Assembly (NCBI RefSeq): GCF_024347475.1
Contig: NZ_AP025487.1
Location: forward strand, 2,294,001-2,358,000
Reading direction: 5' to 3'
DNA: 64,000 nucleotides
Source: Vibrio fortis
GTDB lineage: Bacteria; Pseudomonadota; Gammaproteobacteria; Enterobacterales; Vibrionaceae
The notes under the pieces were generated by a model, which had not been told where the DNA came from, searched no databases, and saw only the letters and a list, made by a program, of their open reading frames with translations. Position numbers and translations under genes: made by a program. Positions 48,848-58,726 of this stretch are shown piece after piece (within the stretch, counting starts at the first letter, position 1; each line of letters starts with the position of its first letter).

Positions 48848-49966
48848 CTACTTAATCAGCTTATCTAACTTTTCACCAGCGATCTCTAATCGCCAGCCTT
48901 GCATTACATCAGGCAATTTTTCTGGATTGCGATCGTGTTTCCAAACCCAACTCAAGACTTGATTAAGCTGTTTTTTAGAAGCGATAAACTCAGTCGCCAA
49001 ACCACTATGTTGAGATGCTTTCTTCACTTCATCTTTGAGGACTTTAAACATCTGCTTGTAGCCAGGGAAGTCCATCAAGCGTTCAACGACCGCTGGGTAC
49101 TCTTCTTCTGGTGTGTGCTCAGCCAGTTTAACAATAGAGCTGATTTTCGCACCGTGACGGCGCACTGAACGGAAATCAAAGCCCTCTTCTTCCATTCGTT
49201 TTGGATTCTTAATGGCAAAGCGTGCTACTGCCCATAGGTCTTGCTCTTTAAAAATAAAGTTAAGTGCTAAATCGCGCTTAATCGCTTCTTTTAATCGCCA
49301 AGTTGCCAGAGGCTTCAGGATTGCCAGTTGCTTCGGTTTCAGCTGCCAAGCGCCTTTAATATCTAGGTAAGCGTTCTCTGGCTCAACTGAGCGAATACGC
49401 TTACTCACTTGCAGGTCAGACTCTTGCTGCGCAGCATCCCACCAGCCCGCTTCCATCACTTTCTCTAGCAGCTTGTTATACATTGGCAGTAAGTAGTATA
49501 CGTCTGCCGCAGCGTAATCGAGCTGCTTTTGCGATAGTGGGCGCGCTAGCCAATCTGTGCGTGATTCGCTCTTATCAAGGTCGATACCAACGAACTCAGA
49601 TACCAAGGCTGCAAAGCCCGTCGATAAGCCATGACCTAAGAAAGCCGCCATAATTTGAGTATCCACCATTGGTGTAGGCGTACAACCAAACGCATTTTGG
49701 AACACTTCTAAGTCTTCGCCACAAGCGTGTAGAACTTTCAATACTGAAGCGTCTTTCAAAAGCGATACAAATGGCGTCATTTCATCCAATGCGATTGGGT
49801 CAATCAAAGACAGAGTTTCACCATCAAATAATTGAATCAAACCTAACTGCGGGTAATAAGTTCGAGTACGGACAAACTCGGTATCAAGCATCACGACATC
49901 GGCTTCACGGGCTTGCTGACATACGCGCTCAAGGTCTTTCAATTGGGTAATGATTTGATAGTTCAC
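48848..49966 (-). CDS. rnd: Ribonuclease D
   Basis: A 372-residue 3'-5' exoribonuclease that trims tRNA and other stable RNA precursors. The DEDD exonuclease motifs are present: MLDTEFVRTRTYYPQLGLIQL (Exo I), KVLHACGEDLEVF (Exo II) and LDYAAADVYYLLPMY (Exo III with Tyr and Asp). Two HRDC-type domains follow (around 210-290 and 300-370). It lies next to fadD as in many gammaproteobacteria. Confidence 0.96.
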   Translation of the reverse strand: MNYQIITQLKDLERVCQQAREADVVMLDTEFVRTRTYYPQLGLIQLFDGETLSLIDPIALDEMTPFVSLLKDASVLKVLHACGEDLEVFQNAFGCTPTPMVDTQIMAAFLGHGLSTGFAALVSEFVGIDLDKSESRTDWLARPLSQKQLDYAAADVYYLLPMYNKLLEKVMEAGWWDAAQQESDLQVSKRIRSVEPENAYLDIKGAWQLKPKQLAILKPLATWRLKEAIKRDLALNFIFKEQDLWAVARFAIKNPKRMEEEGFDFRSVRRHGAKISSIVKLAEHTPEEEYPAVVERLMDFPGYKQMFKVLKDEVKKASQHSGLATEFIASKKQLNQVLSWVWKHDRNPEKLPDVMQGWRLEIAGEKLDKLIK

Positions 49967-50000
49967 AAAACTCTCACTGATTTAATTATTCCGCCGGATA

Positions 50001-50029
50001 CAAAAATGCCGACATTGACTGTCGGCATT
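50001..50029 (-). terminator. fadD terminator
   Basis: AATGCCGACA and TGTCGGCATT form a 10-bp perfect stem with a 5-nt loop; on the minus strand a T-run follows. Confidence 0.82.
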
Positions 50030-50078
50030 CTATCACTAATTTGCATTCATAGCTTAGATTAAGCGATATGACTATCAG

Positions 50079-51773
50079 TTATTCACTTGCGCGCTTAGCA
50101 AGCTCTGCATCATTCTCTTCACGCAGCACGCGACGTAAGATCTTACCAACGTTAGTCTTTGGTAGCTCATCACGGAACTCAACCAGTTTTGGTACCTTGT
50201 AACCAGTTAGATGTTCACGACAGTGTGCAATCACGTCTTCTTTAGTCAGGCTTGGATCACGCTTAACCACGTAAACCTTCACTAGCTCACCAGAAACTTC
50301 GTGTGGTTGGCCAATTGCAGCAACTTCTAGAACCTGACCGTGCAGTGCAACAACATCTTCAATTTCATTCGGATATACGTTGAAGCCTGATACCAAAATC
50401 ATATCTTTTTTACGGTCAACGATGTGCAGTAAGCCTTCATCATCAAACTTAACAATATCACCCGTCGACAACCAGCCATCATGATCGATCACTTCTTTGG
50501 TCGCTTCAGGACGCTGCCAGTAGCCTTGCATCACTTGAGGACCACGAACTTGCAGCTCACCCACTTGGTCATTTGCAACAACATTACCTTCGTCATCAAT
50601 AATACGAACGTCTGTCGATGGCACAGGTAGACCAATTGCGCCCGTGTAATCTTTTAGATCGTAAGGGTTACCAGTTACTAGTGGAGAACACTCAGTCAGA
50701 CCGTAGCCTTCAAGTAGGTGAATACCTGTCACTTTCTTCCATTGCTCTGCTACAGCGCGTTGTACCGCCATACCACCACCAACAGATAGACGCAGGTTAC
50801 TGAAATCTAGCTCATGGAAGTCTTCATTGTTTACAAGTGCATTAAATAGCGTGTTTACACCGGTAATTGCTGTAAATGGTACTTTTTGCAGCTCTTTGAT
50901 GAAGCCAGGAATATCACGTGGGTTAGTGATAAGTAGGTTACGACCACCCATTTCAACGAACAGTAAGCAGTTTACTGTCAGTGCGAATACATGGTAAAGC
51001 GGCAGCGCCGTTACTACTAGCTCACGACCTTCATTCAATACAGGGCCATATGCACCTTTTGCCTGCAGTACGTTCGCAATCATATTGCGGTGCGTTAGAA
51101 TTGCACCTTTCGCTACGCCAGTAGTACCACCTGTGTACTGCAGAAATGCAATGTCATCGCCAGACATAAATGGTTTTACATATTGTAGGCGGCGACCTTT
51201 GTGCAATGCTTTACGGAATGAGATTGCACCAGGAAGGTCGTATTTAGGAACCATGCCTTTCACGTACTTCACAACGAAATCGACAATCGTGCCTTTCGCG
51301 CGAGGAAGCATTTGACCAAGGCTAGTCAGTACTACGTGCTTCACTGGAGTGTTATCAACCACTTTCTCAAGCGTGCTCGCAAAGTTAGAAACGATAACAA
51401 TCGCTTTTGCGCCCGAGTCGTTTAGCTGGTGCTCAAGTTCACGTGGGGTGTACAGAGGGTTTACGTTAACCGCGATCATACCAGCACGCAGAACACCAAA
51501 TAGCGCAATTGGGTATTGCAGAAGGTTTGGCATCATCAGAGCGACACGATCGCCCTTTTTCAGCTTCAGATCGTTTTGTAGGTAAGCGGCGAAAGCACGG
51601 CTGCGCTCTTCAAGCTTACGGAAAGTCATGATAGAACCCATGTTTTCGAATGCTGGTTGGTCAGCGTATTTCTGTACTGACTGCTCAAACATCTCAACTA
51701 AAGATGGGTACTGATCTGGGTTGATCGTTTCTGGTACGTCACTTGGATAACGTGAAAGCCAAGGTTTATCCAC
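50079..51773 (-). CDS. fadD: Long-chain fatty acid-CoA ligase
   Basis: A 564-residue AMP-forming acyl-CoA synthetase. The P-loop [18 protein letters not shown] is at about 213-230, [14 protein letters not shown] is the adenine/acyl-binding motif, and [40 protein letters not shown] contains the hinge and the FadD signature region. It activates imported fatty acids for beta-oxidation and membrane use. It follows the alpha/beta hydrolase gene on the same strand with a 106-bp gap, and precedes rnd. Confidence 0.96.
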   Translation of the reverse strand: MDKPWLSRYPSDVPETINPDQYPSLVEMFEQSVQKYADQPAFENMGSIMTFRKLEERSRAFAAYLQNDLKLKKGDRVALMMPNLLQYPIALFGVLRAGMIAVNVNPLYTPRELEHQLNDSGAKAIVIVSNFASTLEKVVDNTPVKHVVLTSLGQMLPRAKGTIVDFVVKYVKGMVPKYDLPGAISFRKALHKGRRLQYVKPFMSGDDIAFLQYTGGTTGVAKGAILTHRNMIANVLQAKGAYGPVLNEGRELVVTALPLYHVFALTVNCLLFVEMGGRNLLITNPRDIPGFIKELQKVPFTAITGVNTLFNALVNNEDFHELDFSNLRLSVGGGMAVQRAVAEQWKKVTGIHLLEGYGLTECSPLVTGNPYDLKDYTGAIGLPVPSTDVRIIDDEGNVVANDQVGELQVRGPQVMQGYWQRPEATKEVIDHDGWLSTGDIVKFDDEGLLHIVDRKKDMILVSGFNVYPNEIEDVVALHGQVLEVAAIGQPHEVSGELVKVYVVKRDPSLTKEDVIAHCREHLTGYKVPKLVEFRDELPKTNVGKILRRVLREENDAELAKRASE

Positions 51774-51879
51774 GATGTTACTCCTCGTTTATCAGCTGAC
51801 GACTGTTTCGCCGCTATTTATCATGGCGATATTACAGCACAGCTTTAGTGCATGAGCACTAAAAGGCTCAAACACTTGT

Positions 51880-52731
51880 TTAAATTTTGTTAACTACACC
51901 AAGAATTAGCTCAGAAACTGACTCTGGGTTCTCTAAATGACAATGGTGTCCGCCTGAAATCATCTCGATAATTGGGGGATTTTGAGTGGATTTGTAGCGA
52001 TTATGCTGTAAATCCTTAAATCCTTCATTTCCCAAAATTATCAATTGAGGGCATTCTATCGCTTCATTTATCGCATCTGCGTGCGCCTGAGACATCCTAT
52101 AAACAGAGTCACACTTCAATTTTGGGTCGCTGCGCCACTGCCAAGTGCCCTCAAATTGAGCAATACCTCGAACAACAACCGGAGCGATCAAATCTGGTGC
52201 AATCTGGTTAGCCTGAGATCTCAGCTTAATAGCATCCTCTAAGCTTGCTAGCGGACGTGAAGGCTTTCTTCGCTGTCGTTGACGACTGAGTACCCCATCT
52301 CGCAAACGAGAGACTGTTGCTTGGGGAGCTTCGGAAAGAGGTCCGTGACCTTCAATTTGGATTAATCCCGACACCATTTCAGGAAAGGCGGCACTATAGC
52401 AACTTGCGATCAATGCACCAAGCGAATGTCCTACTAGTACCAGTCTGTTTGGCGATAATTTACCCACCAGCTGATGTAAATCATCGATATAGTCATGAAA
52501 AGGGTAATAACTACCGGGCTTATGCGATGAATGCCCGTGTCCAAACAGGTCTATCGCTACCAAGTGATATTGATTCGACTTTGCATGCATAGCCTGCATC
52601 AAGGAGGTAAAACTGGCAGAGTTATCTAACCAGCCATGAACAAAAACGACCGTCAAAGCGGCCGTTTCTATGTCTCCAAGCTCTTGGCACACCATAGTGC
52701 CGCTCGGAAGTTGGTAAGATCTTTCAATCAT
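51880..52731 (-). CDS. Alpha/beta-fold hydrolase
   Basis: A 283-residue serine hydrolase. The oxyanion segment FVHGWLDNSASF is near the N-terminus, the nucleophile elbow is GHSLGA (about 101-106) and the catalytic His is in GGHHCHLENPE near the end. No signal peptide is seen. The substrate is unknown. In related Vibrio genomes such a gene precedes fadD, which hints at lipid or ester metabolism. Confidence 0.88.
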   Translation of the reverse strand: MIERSYQLPSGTMVCQELGDIETAALTVVFVHGWLDNSASFTSLMQAMHAKSNQYHLVAIDLFGHGHSSHKPGSYYPFHDYIDDLHQLVGKLSPNRLVLVGHSLGALIASCYSAAFPEMVSGLIQIEGHGPLSEAPQATVSRLRDGVLSRQRQRRKPSRPLASLEDAIKLRSQANQIAPDLIAPVVVRGIAQFEGTWQWRSDPKLKCDSVYRMSQAHADAINEAIECPQLIILGNEGFKDLQHNRYKSTQNPPIIEMISGGHHCHLENPESVSELILGVVNKI

Positions 52732-52785
52732 CCGTTGTGATCATTCCTTAATCTTGCGTATTCAAACGGGGTGTAACTTGGGTGA

Positions 52786-53346
52786 CTATTCTAAGTCTTG
52801 CACCACTCGCCCTTGTCTTGGCATGGTCTGGAAACTACGACAATGTAGGCTACGACACGAGTAATAAGTCGGAGCAAAGTCATTCACAATCACACGCTCT
52901 GTAATCTGCCATAGGCGCTGATTATCTACATTCATCACAGGAAAGGTATATGGGAATTCACCGATTTTAGCATCTTCGGAACCTGCTGATTGCCCCACAA
53001 AAGTCACCAAACGACCTTCAGCAAAGCTTAAAGGCTCAACATAACCATCCACATAAGCCACGAAACGACCACTTGGTTCAGCATCAAGGTCTGGCTTGCC
53101 GCTGCTAGAGATCGGCATATTCACTACTTCGACGCGCGACTTATCTTTAAGATTCGTCACCTTAGCAATCACACCACCCAAGCGGACATCTTTAGCCTCA
53201 GGCAACTGGTTGACCCATTCTTGATAGTCAGTAATAACGGTTTCAGATGAAGCTTCCAGTTCGGTGGGTAAAGATGAACAGCCAACTAATAGGAACGTGA
53301 ATAGGCTTAGGGCAAAAAGGCGCAACTTTGCAGGGGAAATCGACAT
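52786..53346 (-). CDS. Slp family outer-membrane lipoprotein
   Basis: A 186-residue lipoprotein from the ATG at 53346 (AAGGG upstream); an upstream in-frame start at 53403 would place a hydrophilic tail before the signal. The lipobox LVGC gives the mature Cys23. VRLGGVIAKVTNLKDKSRVEVVNMPISSSGKPDLD and SGRFVAYVDGYVEPLSFAEGRLVTFVGQ match the Slp family, starvation-induced lipoproteins of the outer membrane. Exact role unknown. Confidence 0.9.
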   Translation of the reverse strand: MSISPAKLRLFALSLFTFLLVGCSSLPTELEASSETVITDYQEWVNQLPEAKDVRLGGVIAKVTNLKDKSRVEVVNMPISSSGKPDLDAEPSGRFVAYVDGYVEPLSFAEGRLVTFVGQSAGSEDAKIGEFPYTFPVMNVDNQRLWQITERVIVNDFAPTYYSCRSLHCRSFQTMPRQGRVVQDLE

Positions 53347-53383
53347 GGTTCTAACCCTTAAAATAGAAGATAAATTGATGTTT

Positions 53384-53689
53384 TTATATATAAATATCGA
53401 CACCGATGAGTCTTGTAAGTTCCTCTTTTTTCGCCTGATTCATGACATCCATATACTCTTCCATGGCTTTTCGCCCACGCCCTTCTGGAAGGTCGTATTG
53501 GACTTGAGCTCGGTGAATATCCGATTCTTGAACATGACGAATAGAGTGCGAGACAGCATTGGCGACCTTACTGGGTTGCCCCACTGAGGTCTTTGCATCA
53601 GTTTTCTTTACCTGATTCTTCTTGTTGGTGCGATTGGTCTTAGATGTATTGCCTATCGCTGAAGGAGGTAAACCATTAATTGATACCAT
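53384..53689 (-). CDS. Conserved hypothetical protein upstream of slp
   Basis: A 101-residue protein. The N-terminal half is disordered and rich in Thr, Lys and Asn (NTSKTNRTNKKNQVKKTDAK), and the C-terminal half is helical (GRGRKAMEEYMDVMNQAKKEELTRLIGVD). I do not recognise a function. It lies 37 bp upstream of slp in the same direction, so the two are probably co-transcribed. Confidence 0.65.
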   Translation of the reverse strand: MVSINGLPPSAIGNTSKTNRTNKKNQVKKTDAKTSVGQPSKVANAVSHSIRHVQESDIHRAQVQYDLPEGRGRKAMEEYMDVMNQAKKEELTRLIGVDIYI

Positions 53690-53835
53690 TCACTCAATCT
53701 CTGCCTCAATATGGCTCCAAATATGCGCTATTTAGAGCCCTGGGTTATCAGAACCTTGTAAAAGTTATGACGTTTTTAATTCGTAGATAAGCCGCTTAGT
53801 TTGCAATCAGAAAGCTCACTTCGCGACTAAGACAT

Positions 53836-54537
53836 TTACTCACGACCAGGAAGCTTCTTCCAAGCCACCTTATCGCGCAGATATACTGGCTCAGACTCTT
53901 CTACTGGTACCGCTTTACCTGCAGCAAATGCAAACTGAGCGATGAACGCCATGTCTTGTGCCTCTGGGTAAAGAACTTCGCTTGGCTTTGTCGTTAATGA
54001 TAGCGTATCCATGTGTTCAGCGTACGCAGCCCAACCAGTACCGACTTTTGCCCATGTGTTTTGGTCTTCATCGATTTGGTTCACAAGCTCTTGTGGCGGA
54101 ATAACACACTCTTCATCAACAAGAGACCAACGACCATCCTGCTCACGACTGTAGCGTGCCCAGTAAACTTCGCTCATACGCGCATCAATAGCACTTGCAA
54201 CATGTGTATCACCAAACTGGCGGTAGCTCGATTGCGCCATGGCTTCAAGTGTTGATACACCAATCATAGGCAAATCAGCACCAAAGGCTAAACCTTGTGC
54301 GATACCAATACCAATGCGTACACCAGTAAAGCTACCTGGGCCTTGACCAAATGCAATCGCATCAAGCTCAGCTATGGTCAATCCCGCTTCCTTCAGTACT
54401 TCATCAACCATAGGCAGTACTTTTTTAGTATGGTCACGTGGTGCTACTTCACTGCGGGCAAACACTTGCTCTCCCACCATCAATGCTACTGAACAGTTTT
54501 CCGTTGCTGTATCTACTGCAAGAATTTTTGCGCTCAT
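53836..54537 (-). CDS. tsaB: tRNA threonylcarbamoyladenosine biosynthesis protein TsaB
   Basis: A 233-residue actin-like ATPase-fold protein. [15 protein letters not shown] at the N-terminus and [27 protein letters not shown] (the SFTGVR signature) identify TsaB. With TsaD, TsaE and TsaC it makes t6A37 in ANN-decoding tRNAs, which include the AGA-decoding tRNA-Arg class only indirectly (t6A requires U36, so not here). It is clustered with yoaA as in E. coli and related genera. Confidence 0.95.
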   Translation of the reverse strand: MSAKILAVDTATENCSVALMVGEQVFARSEVAPRDHTKKVLPMVDEVLKEAGLTIAELDAIAFGQGPGSFTGVRIGIGIAQGLAFGADLPMIGVSTLEAMAQSSYRQFGDTHVASAIDARMSEVYWARYSREQDGRWSLVDEECVIPPQELVNQIDEDQNTWAKVGTGWAAYAEHMDTLSLTTKPSEVLYPEAQDMAFIAQFAFAAGKAVPVEESEPVYLRDKVAWKKLPGRE

Positions 54538-54590
54538 TTGTGTCTCAAATATTCGTTATCTAAATCTAAAAACAGTCGCCAAAGCACCAC

Positions 54591-56510
54591 TTATCGTTCG
54601 TCCGCTTTGGCTAGAAATTCTTTAATTACCCCTAAATCTCGGGTACGAGGAATAGGAGGTAAACTCCCTAGGAAAATGCCACCGTAATCCCGAGTCACTA
54701 AGCGATTATCACAAATAATCAGTGCGCCATTGTCGCTCTTATCACGAATCAATCGCCCGACACCTTGCTTGAGGGTGATCACCGCATCAGGCAGTTGAAC
54801 CTGAGCAAACGGGTCGCCTCCTTTGAGCTTACAATCTTCGATCCGCGCTTTAAGCAAGGGATCATCGGGTGCCGTAAAGGGTAATTTGTCGATGATAACA
54901 CAGCTTAACGCGTCGCCCCTAACATCTATCCCTTCCCAGAATGCCCCCGTTGCCACCAGCAGCGCATTACCAAGTTCCATAAACTCAGCTAAGGTTTTTT
55001 GTTTGCTGGTTTCGCCTTGAAGCAATACCGGAACGCTCAAGGTTTCGCGAAAACGCTCACCAAGCTCTCTCATCATGCTGTGAGACGTACATAGGAAGAA
55101 ACATCGCCCTTGGTTCTGTTCAATCACTGGCGCAAGCATTCGCACTAATTTATCTGCTAACCCCGGGCTGTTTGGTTCAGGCAGGTAACGAGGCACACAC
55201 AAACGCGCCTGTTTCGGATAATCGAATGGGCTGGGTAGCGAAAATTGCTGACTCGGCTTCAAACCAAGACGCGATGTAAAATGGTCGAAGTCATCCGAAA
55301 CAGCTAACGTTGCCGATGTAAAGATCCATGCCCCGGGTTTTAGCTCAATCTGTTCATGGAACTTATCTGCCACAGAAAGCGGCGTGATATGCAATGCAAA
55401 ATGGCGCGGAGTGGTGTCATACCAATAGGAATACCCTGTAATAGAGACATCACAGACGCGTTCAATGCGAGCTTTAATCAATGTTGCGCGCTCGAAAGCA
55501 GTATCTAATAGCTGACTGCGCCCCAACGCTAGCTTAAGTACATCTACCGCTAACTGAAGAGCGTCTTGCATTCGCACTAATTCTCGCGCAATTGACTCCG
55601 ATTTCAGAGCTTCACGCCAATTTCCTCGAAAGCCGGTATCTCCCAGTACGATTCTAAGATCAGCCGCCGACTGGACCAGCCTGTCACCCACCTTCTGTAG
55701 CTGGCGCATATCTTTAGCTTCAGTGCGATAACCAATTTCAATATCTTTTGCGAGCTCATGGATCTGACGACTCGACACAGATTGACCGAAATACTCACTA
55801 GCAATATCTGGCAGTTGATGCGCTTCATCGAAGATAAATACATCGGCATCGGGAATGAGTTCGCCAAAGCCCGTTTCTCTGATCGCCAAGTCTGCCAAGA
55901 ATAGATGGTGGTTCACCACAACCACATCGGAATCCATCGCTTTCTTACGAGCTTTAAGTACAAAACAGTCTGTATAGCTTGGGCACTCTTTTCCTAAACA
56001 GTTATCGTTAGTCGACGTGATTGTCGGGATGATTGGGCTGTCTTCGGCGATATCATCACAATCACCAAGGTCCCCAGTTTGAGTCGACGACGACCAGCTG
56101 CGCACCTTAACAAGTTGTGCCAGCAGTGTTGGGTCGGTATGAGTTCCATGGCTTTCTATCATCTGGCGACTGAGTCTATCTAAGCAAAGGTAGTTAGACC
56201 GCCCTTTCAACAAGGCAACTTGGCCGTAAAAGCCAAGCGCATCTGTCATTAACGGCAGATCGCGGTGAAAAAGCTGCTCTTGAAGGTTCTTCGAGCCTGT
56301 ACTTATGATGGTTTTCTTGCCGCTGAGTAATGCAGGAACCAAATAAGCAAAAGTTTTACCTGTACCCGTCCCAGCTTCAACCACCAACTGACTTTGATCT
56401 TTGATTGCACTTGAAACCGCTTCGGCCATATCAAGCTGAGCTTGTCGCGGCTGAAAACCGGGAATAGCTTTACCGAGCGCACCATCAGCAGAAAACGTTT
56501 TGGATATCAT
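54591..56510 (-). CDS. yoaA: ATP-dependent DNA helicase YoaA (DinG/XPD family)
   Basis: A 639-residue superfamily 2 helicase. Walker A EAGTGTGKTFAYL is at about 43-55, and the iron-sulfur cluster cysteines lie in SNYLCLDRL and NDNCLGKECPSYTDC (about 108-185). Walker B FDEAHQLPD and the C-terminal VIDKLPFTAPDDP and QGVGRLIRD motifs complete the fold. YoaA works with the chi subunit of DNA polymerase III in E. coli to help repair stalled forks. It is 53 bp upstream of tsaB on the same strand. Confidence 0.94.
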   Translation of the reverse strand: MISKTFSADGALGKAIPGFQPRQAQLDMAEAVSSAIKDQSQLVVEAGTGTGKTFAYLVPALLSGKKTIISTGSKNLQEQLFHRDLPLMTDALGFYGQVALLKGRSNYLCLDRLSRQMIESHGTHTDPTLLAQLVKVRSWSSSTQTGDLGDCDDIAEDSPIIPTITSTNDNCLGKECPSYTDCFVLKARKKAMDSDVVVVNHHLFLADLAIRETGFGELIPDADVFIFDEAHQLPDIASEYFGQSVSSRQIHELAKDIEIGYRTEAKDMRQLQKVGDRLVQSAADLRIVLGDTGFRGNWREALKSESIARELVRMQDALQLAVDVLKLALGRSQLLDTAFERATLIKARIERVCDVSITGYSYWYDTTPRHFALHITPLSVADKFHEQIELKPGAWIFTSATLAVSDDFDHFTSRLGLKPSQQFSLPSPFDYPKQARLCVPRYLPEPNSPGLADKLVRMLAPVIEQNQGRCFFLCTSHSMMRELGERFRETLSVPVLLQGETSKQKTLAEFMELGNALLVATGAFWEGIDVRGDALSCVIIDKLPFTAPDDPLLKARIEDCKLKGGDPFAQVQLPDAVITLKQGVGRLIRDKSDNGALIICDNRLVTRDYGGIFLGSLPPIPRTRDLGVIKEFLAKADER

Positions 56511-56819
56511 AATTTATGAACTTGAAGAAAACCGTGTACAGGTTGAGAAATCAGACCGTGCAGTATGGCAGGTTTAGAGAGCAAGCGCGAATCGAGACTG
56601 CATCTGCATGATAGAAATATTAAGCATATGAATAAGCTACAAAAATAAAGCTTCTAAATAATTCCGCAGAGGGATATTTATTAAAACAATCCTTCTTCAA
56701 TATATTTTGTTGAAAGTCAGTTAATAATAGATTAATTATAACAGTCATATTACGGCTCAGTTAACCGTTCGACTGGTTGTATATTTTTTGAAAAATTAGA
56801 ATTATTTCATGGAAGTAAG
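56511..56819. other. Intergenic region between yoaA and purU
   Basis: About 310 bp between divergent genes. It must contain both promoters, but I see no clear consensus, operator or riboswitch. A/T-rich towards purU. Confidence 0.5.
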
Positions 56820-57659
56820 ATGGAAATGGAAAAAAAGACACTGCTGACGCATTGTACTGATGCGCCGGGCCTGATTTCTAAAATCACCAACATTTGTTAC
56901 AAACACCAACTCAACATCATCCACAACAACGAGTTTGTCGATAATACCAGCGGTCACTTTTTTATGCGTACCGAGCTTGAAGGGTATTTCAACGATGAAA
57001 CCTTTCTTGCCGATTTAGACCAAGCTCTACCAGAAAACGCCAAGCGCAAACTCATGGGCTCATCACGTAAACGTATCGTAGTTCTAGTGACCAAAGAAGC
57101 GCACTGCCTAGGTGATATTCTGATGAAGAATTTCGATGGTAGCCTTGACGTTGAAATTGCTGCTGTTGTTGGTAACTACGATATTCTGCAAAGCCTAACT
57201 GAGCGCTTTGACATCCCTTATCACCACGTTTCTCACGAAGGGCTCAACCGAGAAGAGCACGAGCAAAAAATGCTAGAAGTGATCGACAGCTACAACGCCG
57301 ATTACCTCGTCCTAGCGAAATACATGCGCGTGTTAACACCGGGTTTTGTAGAGAAGTACAACCACAAGATCATCAACATTCACCACAGCTTCTTGCCTGC
57401 ATTCATTGGCGCTAAACCATATCAGCAAGCGTATGAGCGTGGCGTAAAAATCATTGGTGCGACGGCTCACTTCGTGACTAACGATTTAGATGAAGGTCCA
57501 ATCATCAAGCAAGACGTGATCCCTGTAGACCACAACTTCAGTGCTAAAGACATGGCTCAAGCAGGTCGCGACGTAGAAAAGAATGTGTTGAGTAAAGCGC
57601 TAAACAAGGTGATCAATGATCATGTATTTGTTTACGGCAACAAGACTGTGATTTTATAG
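56820..57659 (+). CDS. purU: Formyltetrahydrofolate deformylase
   Basis: A 279-residue enzyme that hydrolyses 10-formyl-THF to THF and formate, balancing the folate pool. An N-terminal ACT domain (LLTHCTDAPGLISKITNICYKHQLNI) is followed by the formyltransferase-like domain: NIHHSFLPAFIGAKPYQQAYERGVKIIGATAHFV carries the catalytic Asn/His, and DLDEGPIIKQD the catalytic Asp. In context, FolD elsewhere in the window makes its substrate. The stop codon TAG runs directly into an 8-bp tandem repeat. Confidence 0.96.
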   Translation: MEMEKKTLLTHCTDAPGLISKITNICYKHQLNIIHNNEFVDNTSGHFFMRTELEGYFNDETFLADLDQALPENAKRKLMGSSRKRIVVLVTKEAHCLGDILMKNFDGSLDVEIAAVVGNYDILQSLTERFDIPYHHVSHEGLNREEHEQKMLEVIDSYNADYLVLAKYMRVLTPGFVEKYNHKIINIHHSFLPAFIGAKPYQQAYERGVKIIGATAHFVTNDLDEGPIIKQDVIPVDHNFSAKDMAQAGRDVEKNVLSKALNKVINDHVFVYGNKTVIL

Positions 57660-57769
57660 CGAGTAAGCGAGTAAGCGAGTAAGCGAGTAAGCGAGTAAGC
57701 GAGTAAGCGAGTAAGCGAGTAAGCGAGTAAGCGAGTAAGCGAGTAAGCGAGTAAGCGAGTAAGCGAGTA
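57659..57769 (+). repeat. 8-bp tandem repeat (GCGAGTAA), about 14 copies
   Basis: A perfect short tandem array of GCGAGTAA beginning in the last base of the purU stop codon and ending 6 bp before the purU terminator. Copy number is likely to vary between strains (slipped-strand replication). It is in the 3' untranslated part of the transcript. Confidence 0.97.
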
Positions 57770-57774
57770 GTTTT

Positions 57775-57808
57775 AAAGGGTTGGCAATTATCGTCAACCC
57801 TTTTTTTT
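57775..57808 (+). terminator. purU terminator
   Basis: AAAGGGTTG and CAACCCTTTTTTTT form a hairpin with an 8-T run. Confidence 0.88.
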
Positions 57809-57828
57809 CATTGTAATGAAGGGCGTTA

Positions 57829-58419
57829 TTAACCCTGCTCTGATTCCACAATCTTCTTCAACGAATGTGGGTGCAGCTTGATGCAAATCCCTTGATGCTT
57901 AAATGCAACCGTTGGGTTGTTCAAACGCTCACCTTCCCCTTTCGGGCTTGAGAGTTTGATCTTAACGCCTTGCTCTGCCAATGTCTCAAAGTTAGCCGCG
58001 AACTGCGGGTAAGTGTCTTTAAGATCCGCTAAGTATTCATCAGCCGTTTGTGCATGAGATGGAATGACAAATTCCACATGTTCCCAATCTTGGATCGGGT
58101 AAACCTTACCTTCTGCTGGATACGGCAATTCTAAACATTCAATCGACCAACCACGGCTCTTTAGTGGTTCATCAAAAGCGATCACTACAATTGGGCGACC
58201 ATTGATCATCGCCTGAGAAATGGTTTCACCATAGCTTGCCCATGCCTCATGCGCCGCTTTGGCTAACGCGGTGTCGTTCACTCTAATCGCAATATGGTCG
58301 GCTTGAGCAAAGCTAAGATCTAACCCCAGCTTGTTGCCAAACTCCTCGATTTTACCCATAAAGTCATCGAGTCGTTCCATCATCTGTTGTGGTTCTAATT
58401 GGGCTTGCGTGAGCGTCAT
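57829..58419 (-). CDS. yecM: VOC-superfamily protein YecM
   Basis: A 196-residue protein of the YecM family. Its metal-site pattern is that of vicinal-oxygen-chelate folds: ADHIAIRVNDTALA, QDWEHVEFVIP and KHQGICIKLHPHSLKKIVESE. In E. coli yecM is beside argS, as here. Its biochemical activity is not known to me; it may bind a metal in the cytoplasm. Transcribed divergently from argS. Confidence 0.9.
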   Translation of the reverse strand: MTLTQAQLEPQQMMERLDDFMGKIEEFGNKLGLDLSFAQADHIAIRVNDTALAKAAHEAWASYGETISQAMINGRPIVVIAFDEPLKSRGWSIECLELPYPAEGKVYPIQDWEHVEFVIPSHAQTADEYLADLKDTYPQFAANFETLAEQGVKIKLSSPKGEGERLNNPTVAFKHQGICIKLHPHSLKKIVESEQG

Positions 58420-58726
58420 AATCTACTTTCTCCAAATCTAATGCGCGCATGGTAGCAGCTCTATTTTTTGCAACAAGCCTTCTATTGCCTATGGTTTAGA
58501 TTTCTATTCTGTGATTGTGCTTATTTGGTTAGAGGAAATGTAAATTTTCTATCAATCCGCCCTATAAGAAGGCCAACAAAATTGGTATCATTACCGCCAT
58601 TTTTGTGAACTCAAACAGAGTCTGTTGTTCATTTCATCACTAAAGCGTTAAGTAAATTGCCCCTTAACCTTAGCGAACATCGAAAGAACAGCCACTCTTA
58701 TCATCCTTGAATTGAAGGAAACGCGT
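58420..58726. other. Intergenic region between yecM and argS
   Basis: About 300 bp with the divergent promoters. I see no hairpin, leader peptide or T-box-like element ahead of argS. Confidence 0.45.

Noticed and set aside
57654..57851. Minus strand frame encoding LAYSLTRL repeats
   Set aside because: It is only the translation of the 8-bp tandem repeat; no start signals and it overlaps a terminator.
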